7,262 nucleotides of DNA from Verrucomicrobiota bacterium. GTDB lineage: Bacteria > Verrucomicrobiota > Verrucomicrobiia > Limisphaerales > JAGWYX01. Positions within the stretch are counted from its first letter, which is position 1, and the number at the start of each line of letters is the position of its first letter. Made by a program: the position numbers and the translations under genes. The notes beneath the pieces were generated by a model. That model worked only from the letters and a program-made list of their open reading frames with translations. It made no database searches and was not told where the DNA came from. The stretch is from positions 1-7,262 of the forward strand of contig JAGWYX010000183.1 of assembly GCA_018969165.1 (NCBI GenBank). Direction: 5' to 3'. This document shows positions 1-5,973 of this stretch, piece by piece.

Positions 1-2
1 GC

Positions 3-760
<758 letters not shown>

Positions 761-770
<10 letters not shown>

Positions 771-1720
771 CACTCGACCTTCTTCCCGTCCGATCGCGCC
801 GTGGTCCGCAGCAGGTTCGATACGTGGCTCCACACGCCCATCCGCAGTCGCCGTGCGATCCACGCCAGCGTCATCGTCGTCTCATCGCGTAAGCGGCGCG
901 CGATCCGCACTTTACCTGGATCCCCCTTCCGCCGCTGCGCCAAGTCCTCCTCCTCCCAGCGCAGTCTTTGAAGCTCCTCCCGCACCAAGCGCTCCGCCTT
1001 GGCCTCGCTGCTTTCCTGCCGTTCCGCCCCGTAGTGCTGAGCCCCCAACCGTCCCGCAGCCTGCGCGAGTAGTTCCTCTCGCAACGCGTCGGCCCCGAAG
1101 AACCAGCCCCGGCGGATCGCTGTCCACTCCTGGTCGACGCCCTCCTGGTGCCGCCGCTTCTCCATCCACCGCTCGAACTCCTGCCGTCCCGCCGCGCTGT
1201 CCTTGGGTAGTCGGATCTCCCCAAACAACCGGTCCACCCGCAGCCACGGCCAGCGCTGCGTGGGTGGTTTGAGATACTCCGGGTAACTGCTCCAACCGTA
1301 AACCCGCAGCGGCAGTTCGAGTGGCACCAACTTGGCGCGCACCGGGTTCAAGTGCACATACTCGCACACCGTGCGGAAGTAGCCCGGCGACGCTGCATCC
1401 ACCACCAGCGCTTTGTAGCGCCCGCTGAACAGGTGCCCGACCAGCCGGTGCCGCCGGTTAAACCGCGCCGTGTAGGTGCCCAGCAACCACTTCATTCCCG
1501 CGACCAGATTGCCTTTGGGCGTCTCGACCACGACATGGAAATGATTGTCCATCAGACAAAAGGCGTGGATCTGCCAATCGGTCTTCAGGCACGCCTGGCC
1601 CAGAGTATCGAGGAACCGCCGCCGGTCGGCGTCATCGCGAAAGATCGGCTCACGCCGGTCGCCGCGGTTCATGACGTGATACACCGCACCCTCGAACTCC
1701 ATTCGCAGCTTGCGAGGCAC
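761..1720 (-). CDS. REP-associated tyrosine transposase (RAYT; Y1/HUH, IS200-like domain)
   Basis: This is a 319-residue single-strand DNA transposase of the Y1 family, predicted to nick and rejoin DNA through a phosphotyrosine. The N-terminus MPRKLRMEFEGAVYHVMNRGDR is typical of REP-associated transposases. The metal-binding HUH motif is DNHFHVVV (His60, His62) and the likely catalytic tyrosine is Tyr121 in YVHLNPVRA. A charged helical C-terminal arm (about residues 200-319) includes a helix-turn-helix-like stretch, RIARRLRDETTMTLAWIARRLRMG, seen in the longer members from Verrucomicrobia-like genomes. The start is GTG (1718-1720), chosen because the MPRKLR beginning matches the family. A GGAGG lies about 13 nt upstream, rather far, so initiation may be leaderless. 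The gene appears intact with no frameshift and no missing catalytic residue. It overlaps the gcvP stop at its 3' end, and the sulfatase gene lies upstream on the same strand. Confidence 0.92.
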
Positions 1721-1726
1721 GGGCAG

Positions 1727-1755
1727 AAGCTAGCCTCCACGTCAACGAGTGTCAA
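1727..1755 (-). promoter_or_regulatory. Candidate transposase promoter with its -35 box in the right inverted repeat
   Basis: On the - strand TTGACA (1755-1750, inside the inverted repeat) is followed after exactly 17 bp by TAGCTT (1732-1727). The GTG start comes 6 nt later. The -35 is a perfect sigma-70 consensus and the -10 is weak. This geometry would place the transcript start at or next to the GTG, giving a leaderless mRNA. This is inference from sequence match only, and the sulfatase transcript could also read through. Confidence 0.3.
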
Positions 1756-3688
1756 TAGTGAGGACTGACCCCTTTCTCAGGGCGGGCTGAAACCGCTGGG
1801 CAATGGCCTGGCGTGCGGCGGCGGAAGGCGGAAGTTCCCGGTAGTCGGCATCGAGCAACCGGGTGGCCACCAGGCGCCGCGCGTAGAGCGTCCGGCCCAG
1901 TTTGCCGACGCCCTCCAGCTCGAGGACGAGCTTCCGATCGCCGTCGTCAATGAGAAGCCGATGCGGCGAGAAGCTCGAGCACTGGGCGGAGAGGGCCTGC
2001 GGTTGAGTTGCGGATTCAAGCAGGGAATGGCCCGTGAGTAACCGACGGGCAACAGGACCCAGCCCCAACCCGTCCAGGATCGTCGGGAAGATATCGAGGT
2101 GCGAAGCGATCGGGATGGACGGCGGGTGGTCGGGAAGACCCGGTATGTGGATGAGGATCGGGACGGAGAGTTGATAACCGTTCAGGTCGGAGGAATGAAC
2201 CAGATGACCGCGTTCCAGGAACTCTTCGCCATGATCGCCGGTGACGATGATCAGGGAAGAGCCCAGCAGTCCGCGCGCGCGGAGTTTGTCGAGAAACTGC
2301 CCGAAGAGCGCGTCAGTGAAGTGGACCGCGTTGTGGTAGCGGTTTTCCAGGAGCCCGACATTCGCCGGGGTGACCGCGCCCGGCGTCAGCGGCACCGGTT
2401 CCATGTACGGCCGGAAGGGAGGAGAAAAATCCGCGGCCCAGGAGTAGTCATGGTGAGGGGCATCCAACATAATGAGATAGAAGGATCGGCCACGGGGCGG
2501 TAAATGGTCCAGGTCCGCGCCCAGGCGGCGCATGATCCAGGCGTCGAGGTCGCCCACCGACGGGTGGTCGAGTTGCTTGAGGATGGCCGGTTGATCGATG
2601 AAGCTGTCAGCCAGTTTCTGGTCGTCGCCGAACACGGATCTGGCGAAACCGAAGTAATCCAGCCGTGGCGTTGCCAGCACCTGGACACGATACCCGGCGG
2701 CCTTGAGGATCCGGATCGGGACGGCGCCGTCGCTGTGTCTTTGGTGAGCCAGGACACTCCAGTAGAGCGGGGGAGCGGCGTGCAGGACGGAGAACCAGGA
2801 GATATGGGTGCAATTGGCGGCGGCCACACCGTGTCGGACATTCAAGGTGATCCGTTGAAAGCGGCAGAGGTTCGGCGCGATCGTCTCGGTGAGGCAATCC
2901 TGGCGAAGGCTGTCGATCACGAACAGGAACACATTCCCGATCGGCGCTTGCCGGTCCTGCGAAATCCCGGTCAGGGCCGCTCGGACGGTGGCGTCGTCCG
3001 GCAGGCTTCGGAATCGGGGCGCGTCGATGACGAACTCGGCCAGTCCGGCCGAAGCGGAGTGACGCCAGGTCAGGCGCAGTTGCCACAAGGCGTCTTGGCT
3101 GGATTGGCGGATCGTCGGCTGAAGCAGGCGTGGCGTAGCGGCTTGCTGGACCGCGAGCAGGAGGAGACTGAGCAGCCCCCAGCCGATGAGCCGGCGAACG
3201 GCCAGGGGCCGCGTCAAGGCAGGGAACCGCCGGCTGAGGCGCCCCAACCACCAACCGCCGCCCAGCCAGGCGACCAACTGGGCGAATAATCCCAGCACCA
3301 CGGCCATCATTTTGCCTGGCATGACTCGAAAATCCGTGCGCGCGTTTTGGAGCAGCATCCAGACCACTTCATCGAGGTGCAGCGATACCCAACGGTAGCT
3401 GAAGTAATCCCAGAACCAGAACGTCGAGAGCAGGCAGGCGCCCATCCATAGCAAGCCGCGCGTCCAGTCCGGGAGCCACCGCGAGGCGCAACCGCCAACC
3501 AGCAGCGCGCCGCAGACCAGTGCGGATGAGTGCAGCAGGATGCCGAGCCCCAGCCAGCTCAGCTCGCCGGCCGACGCTCCCGGCAGGCACCGAAGAAACA
3601 GGAGTTGCCCCAGAACCAGGCAAAGGCTCAGCACCATCCCGGCCGCGAGGTTGACGGTCAAGGTGAGCGGGTTGGATCGGAGTCTCAA
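1742..3688 (-). CDS. Membrane-anchored sulfatase/alkaline-phosphatase-superfamily protein (YejM/LtaS-like architecture)
   Basis: This is a 648-residue inner-membrane protein with a periplasmic hydrolase or transferase domain. About five hydrophobic segments lie at roughly residues 12-32, 43-66, 77-97, 124-147 and 166-183, followed by the catalytic domain at about 250-545. Superfamily motifs are in order. NVFLFVIDSLRQD has a metal-ligand Asp259. NCTHISWFS holds Thr294, the probable nucleophile in the position occupied by Thr, Ser or Cys in relatives. VTGDHGEEF has Asp485 and His486. ERGHLVHSS has His495 and His498. SHLDIFPTILDGLG closes the sulfatase core. There is no Cys-x-Pro-x-Arg formylglycine motif, so a phosphohydrolase or phosphotransferase is likelier than a sulfatase; the substrate is unknown. 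The start is TTG (3686-3688) with no clear Shine-Dalgarno; ATG at residue 18 is an alternative but would cut into the first membrane segment. The last nine residues (GSVLTIDTR) come from the transposable element, so the native C-terminus is altered. The gene lies 49 bp downstream of the M14 peptidase gene. Confidence 0.88.
   Translation of the reverse strand: MRLRSNPLTLTVNLAAGMVLSLCLVLGQLLFLRCLPGASAGELSWLGLGILLHSSALVCGALLVGGCASRWLPDWTRGLLWMGACLLSTFWFWDYFSYRWVSLHLDEVVWMLLQNARTDFRVMPGKMMAVVLGLFAQLVAWLGGGWWLGRLSRRFPALTRPLAVRRLIGWGLLSLLLLAVQQAATPRLLQPTIRQSSQDALWQLRLTWRHSASAGLAEFVIDAPRFRSLPDDATVRAALTGISQDRQAPIGNVFLFVIDSLRQDCLTETIAPNLCRFQRITLNVRHGVAAANCTHISWFSVLHAAPPLYWSVLAHQRHSDGAVPIRILKAAGYRVQVLATPRLDYFGFARSVFGDDQKLADSFIDQPAILKQLDHPSVGDLDAWIMRRLGADLDHLPPRGRSFYLIMLDAPHHDYSWAADFSPPFRPYMEPVPLTPGAVTPANVGLLENRYHNAVHFTDALFGQFLDKLRARGLLGSSLIIVTGDHGEEFLERGHLVHSSDLNGYQLSVPILIHIPGLPDHPPSIPIASHLDIFPTILDGLGLGPVARRLLTGHSLLESATQPQALSAQCSSFSPHRLLIDDGDRKLVLELEGVGKLGRTLYARRLVATRLLDADYRELPPSAAARQAIAQRFQPALRKGSVLTIDTR
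1746..1772 (-). repeat. Right terminal inverted repeat of the transposase element
   Basis: This is the reverse complement of 750-776 with one mismatch. It forms the 3' end of the coding sequence of the neighbouring membrane sulfatase gene, encoding its residues 640 to about 647. That gene's TGA at 1742-1744 lies just inside the element. It also carries the TTGACA that may serve as the transposase -35 box. Confidence 0.88.
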
Positions 3689-3724
3689 GTTCGCAGGCTG
3701 AGGGCCGGTTTCCGCGCGGGATGC

Positions 3725-3739
3725 AACCCCACTGGGGCT
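3725..3739 (-). other. Small hairpin at the M14 peptidase stop / sulfatase leader
   Basis: On the - strand AGCCCC-AGT-GGGGTT can form a six-pair stem (one G-T pair) with a three-base loop. It overlaps the last bases of the peptidase stop codon (3738-3740). There is no following T-run, so it is not a standard terminator. It could stabilise mRNA or modulate read-through into the sulfatase gene 36 nt downstream, or it may be chance in GC-rich DNA. Confidence 0.25.
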
Positions 3740-4529
3740 ACCCGGGGCGAGGCCATTGGCGCAACGTCTCCACGGCCGCCACCAGCGCCGCCACCCGCGT
3801 TGCCAGCGGAAAATCCGACGGGGCTTCCAGCGTGTAGGATTGCGCGGTTTTATGCGTCAGGAGATAGAAGGCCTCCGGCCATTGCGGGCGCGACCGTGGG
3901 TCGGTGCTGGGTCGGATGATTCCGTTGTTGGCCGGCCGGCCTTCGATTACCGGCGAGGGATCCACCGGGCACACTTCGGCCACGCGTTGGATCATCGCCT
4001 CGGCGAGCGACGGCCGGTTCTCCGGATTCAATTCGTAGAGGTAAAACCCGTGGGCTTCCCAGTCTTCGTGCAGACAGAAGGTGAGGTCGAATGACGGTTG
4101 CCGCTGCAGCCAGGCGATATGGGCTCGGGTCTCATCGGCCGTCGGCTGGAGGTATTGGCGATTCAGGTCGAGCCCGCGGGCATTTCCACGGCGATTGAGC
4201 GGAAAACCGGTCGGGTTCAGGCATGGACAAATCCAAAGGTCGAGGTCCTCCGGCCAGGCGTTTTCCCGGACCAGATGACGGGTAGCGAGCGGTCCAGCCG
4301 GCTCGTCGCCGTGGATGCCGGTCGAGAGATAGACGCGGCGGTGGTTGCGCGCCGTCTGGGGCGCGGAACCGCGTCGCAAGAGGGCGATCAGCTTTAGCTC
4401 CGGACCGGCGGGGATCTCCTCGACGCACCAGCCCTGCGCGCGGGCGGAAACCACGCACTCCTCGACCACGCCCCGAATGTCGATCGTTTCGCCGCGATAC
4501 CCGTCATGGTTCCGGTTCAGGCGATGCAT
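3738..4529 (-). CDS. M14-family zinc carboxypeptidase-like hydrolase
   Basis: This is a 263-residue cytoplasmic-looking protein with no signal peptide, predicted to be a zinc-dependent carboxypeptidase or amidase. The first zinc motif is STGIHGDEPAG (His73, Glu76; HxxE). NPTGFPLNRRGNARGLDLNR carries the family substrate-binding Asn123-Arg124 pair. CLHEDWEAHGFYLYE gives the second zinc histidine, His154. TLEAPSDFPLATR carries the probable catalytic Glu235. The compact single domain without a leader resembles MpaA-type peptidases that trim murein peptides, and also the succinylglutamate desuccinylase/aspartoacylase branch of the same fold. The sequence cannot settle the substrate. The start ATG (4527-4529) has only a weak GGA upstream, embedded in a 15-bp palindrome. 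The sulfatase-like gene follows after 49 bp on the same strand, so the two may be co-transcribed. bioB ends 94 bp upstream and may have its own transcript. Confidence 0.85.
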   Translation of the reverse strand: MHRLNRNHDGYRGETIDIRGVVEECVVSARAQGWCVEEIPAGPELKLIALLRRGSAPQTARNHRRVYLSTGIHGDEPAGPLATRHLVRENAWPEDLDLWICPCLNPTGFPLNRRGNARGLDLNRQYLQPTADETRAHIAWLQRQPSFDLTFCLHEDWEAHGFYLYELNPENRPSLAEAMIQRVAEVCPVDPSPVIEGRPANNGIIRPSTDPRSRPQWPEAFYLLTHKTAQSYTLEAPSDFPLATRVAALVAAVETLRQWPRPG

Positions 4530-4530
4530 C

Positions 4531-4545
4531 TTAATCCAGGATTAA
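4531..4545. promoter_or_regulatory. Perfect palindrome immediately upstream of the M14 peptidase start (possible operator)
   Basis: TTAATCC-A-GGATTAA is a perfect 7+7 bp inverted repeat around one base, lying one base before the peptidase ATG. It sits in a short AT-rich island inside very GC-rich DNA and covers the only ribosome-binding-like bases (GGA). It could be a binding site for a dimeric regulator. As RNA, the one-base loop makes a stable hairpin less favourable. No known operator is recognised. Confidence 0.35.
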
Positions 4546-4614
4546 TTTGAAATTACCGCGGGATGCGTCCGGCCTGACGAGCGTGAAGCGGGTGGTTTGA
4601 TCCGACGCGGCGAT

Positions 4615-4635
4615 CCCCAATCCTCAATCGTCAAT
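4615..4635. repeat. Three degenerate 7-bp tandem repeats over the bioB stop codon
   Basis: The + strand reads CCCCAAT, CCTCAAT, CGTCAAT in direct succession (4615-4621, 4622-4628, 4629-4635). The last two units encode the C-terminal Ile-Asp-Asp and stop of bioB on the other strand. It is short and imperfect, and may be a decayed microsatellite or chance. Confidence 0.35.
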
Positions 4636-5736
4636 GGCCACAGGCAATGGCGCAGGCAAGCCAACCGGCGCCTGGCTCTCCGGCGACGCCGAGGGTTCCC
4701 GCTGGTCGAAGAACCCGTGTTTGTCCCAACCGGGGTCCAAGCCGAGGTCCTGGAGCATTTGGAGGTCCTTTTCGACCGGTTGATTGAGCGTGGTCAGGTA
4801 ATTGCCGACCATCAGGGCGCTGGCGCCGGCCATGAAGATCAGGCTTTGGAGGTCGCGCAGGTTGGCGGTCCGGCCGCCGGCGATCATGATCTCCTGTTTG
4901 GGCAGGATGAACCGGAAGCAGGCGATCGTCTTGAGGATTTCCAGGGGCGCCAACGGTTCGCGGTCGCCGAACGGCGTGCCGGGGATCGGGTTGAGGATGT
5001 TGATGGGAACCACGTGCACCCCGAGGTCTCTCAATGCGAAGGCCAGCGCGCAGCGGTCTTCGCGGGTCTCGCCCAGGCCGAGGATGCCGCCGGAGCAGAT
5101 TTTGATGTCCGCCTGTTGGAGGTGGCGGATGGTTTGGAGGCGTTCGTCGTAGCTATGAGTGGTGCAGACTTCGGGGAAGAAGCGCCGCGAGGTTTCCAGG
5201 TTGTGGTTGTAGCATTCCAGGCCGGCCGCTTTGAGGCGGTCGGCGATGTGCTGGCTCTTGATGATGCCCAGCGAGGCATCCGGACGCGCCTTGCCGCCGG
5301 CCTTGAGTTCGGCCAACCGATCGCAAAGAGCGTCGAGCACCGGACCCTCTTCCAGGCCACGCCAGGCGGCGACAACGCCCAGCGCGGTTACACCGTTGGA
5401 CTGCGCCTCGTCGGCGGCGGCCAGGATCGGCGCGGCGTCCACCAGGCCATAGCGCGGCGACTCGGTTTGGTAGGCGGCGGATTGGGAACAGAACCGGCAA
5501 TTCTCCGAGCACCCGCCGGCCTTGATATTCACAATCGAGCAGAGGTGGATTTTGTTGCCCTTGAATTGTTCGCGGATGCGGTTGGCCCAGGACAGCAAAT
5601 CAAAAATGTCGGCGCGGTCTTCGAGTTGGAACAGCGCCTCGGCCTCGGCGCGGGCAAGCCGGCCTCCGTCCAAAACGCGTTGGCCCAGGCTGGCGATGAG
5701 GTCGTGCGGATTGGCGTCAAGCGCTGTCTCAGTCAT
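4624..5736 (-). CDS. bioB: Biotin synthase, radical SAM; lacks two canonical [2Fe-2S] cysteines
   Basis: BioB inserts sulfur into dethiobiotin to form biotin, the last step of the pathway, using SAM radicals in the cytoplasm. The 370-residue protein has the radical-SAM motif CSENCRFC (Cys76, Cys80, Cys83). It also has YNHNLETSRRFFPEVCTTHSYDERL, IKICSGGILGLGETREDR (Cys214), NILNPIPGTPFG and IAGGRTANLRD; Arg289 corresponds to the cluster arginine Arg260 of E. coli. At the places of E. coli Cys97 and Cys128 this protein reads LGVVAAWRG and PDASLGI, without cysteine. Of the three [2Fe-2S] cysteines only the Cys188 equivalent (Cys214) remains, so an alternative auxiliary cluster is likely. Cys66, Cys175 and Cys191 are candidate ligands. 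The start ATG (5734-5736) is chosen because MTETALDANPHDLIASLGQRVLDGG begins the family's N-terminal helix; the upstream open frame looks non-coding. Beyond about residue 343 there is a proline-rich tail of some 27 residues beyond the usual end. No other bio gene is adjacent. Confidence 0.95.
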   Translation of the reverse strand: MTETALDANPHDLIASLGQRVLDGGRLARAEAEALFQLEDRADIFDLLSWANRIREQFKGNKIHLCSIVNIKAGGCSENCRFCSQSAAYQTESPRYGLVDAAPILAAADEAQSNGVTALGVVAAWRGLEEGPVLDALCDRLAELKAGGKARPDASLGIIKSQHIADRLKAAGLECYNHNLETSRRFFPEVCTTHSYDERLQTIRHLQQADIKICSGGILGLGETREDRCALAFALRDLGVHVVPINILNPIPGTPFGDREPLAPLEILKTIACFRFILPKQEIMIAGGRTANLRDLQSLIFMAGASALMVGNYLTTLNQPVEKDLQMLQDLGLDPGWDKHGFFDQREPSASPESQAPVGLPAPLPVAIDD

Positions 5737-5743
5737 GGTTGAC

Positions 5744-5771
5744 AGCGTAGCGCGGTCCCAGCAATCCGCAA
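5744..5771 (-). promoter_or_regulatory. bioB: Candidate bioB promoter
   Basis: On the - strand TTGCGG (5771-5766) and TACGCT (5749-5744) are separated by 16 bp, with the bioB ATG 7 nt after the -10. No Shine-Dalgarno is visible before the ATG, so a leaderless transcript starting near the ATG would fit. Both boxes are imperfect. No BirA-type operator was seen. Confidence 0.25.
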
Positions 5772-5951
5772 GTGCGCAGGCAGCGGGACGATGACCGCCG
5801 CAGGGCGGAGCCGGCTCGACAGCGTTTTGGCGTTCCTCCACCGCCTTACCCGGGGCACCGCCGCACCGGAAAGTGCCAGAGAACTGGCGCACTCCAAGAC
5901 CTGGCGGTCGTTCTGAGAGTTCCTGGAGAGTCTGAAACCGCCCGTTCGGGA

Positions 5952-5964
5952 GCTTCCCGGAAGC
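5952..5964 (-). terminator. Possible weak terminator hairpin after the acylase gene
   Basis: GCTTCC-C-GGAAGC is a perfect inverted repeat starting 9 bp past the acylase TAA. As RNA on the - strand it can form a short stem. There is no U-run after it, so at best it is a Rho-assisted or partial terminator. Confidence 0.2.
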
Positions 5965-5973
5965 CTGCTCCGG

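Larger units (their letters stand above)
5737..5973. other. Intergenic region between bioB and the acylase gene
   Basis: There is no convincing gene in these 237 bp. The open frame that continues upstream of bioB to 5892 has no family similarity that I recognise. The region holds the possible bioB promoter and two small inverted repeats. One is AGTGCCAG/CTGGCGCACT at 5872-5893 (loop AGAA, two-base bulge); the other is GCTTCC-C-GGAAGC at 5952-5964. Confidence 0.6.

Noticed and set aside
912..1367. Gly-rich - strand frame inside the transposase gene
   Set aside because: It is an out-of-frame shadow of the transposase, which has intact HUH and tyrosine motifs in its own frame.
2504..3289. 261-codon + strand frame opposite the membrane sulfatase gene
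   Set aside because: The translation is low-complexity Gln/Gly/Arg-rich with no domain, while the opposite strand carries clear catalytic motifs.
4615..4640. Possible relic of the transposon end near the bioB stop (CAATCCTCA resembles CAGTCCTCA of the repeat)
   Set aside because: The match covers only about nine bases with a mismatch and is better explained by the local heptad repeat.
4597..5742. Long open frame (381 codons) on the + strand opposite bioB
   Set aside because: It is an antisense shadow in GC-rich DNA. It covers bioB almost exactly, its translation lacks recognisable motifs, and bioB itself is certain.
5737..5892. In-frame N-terminal extension of bioB by 52 codons
   Set aside because: The extra residues are Cys/Pro/Arg-rich with no BioB similarity, and the ATG at 5734-5736 matches the normal family start.
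5872..5893. Hairpin AGTGCCAG/CTGGCGCACT as a terminator or riboswitch before bioB
   Set aside because: The stem is bulged and has no U-run, and no conserved riboswitch core could be recognised.
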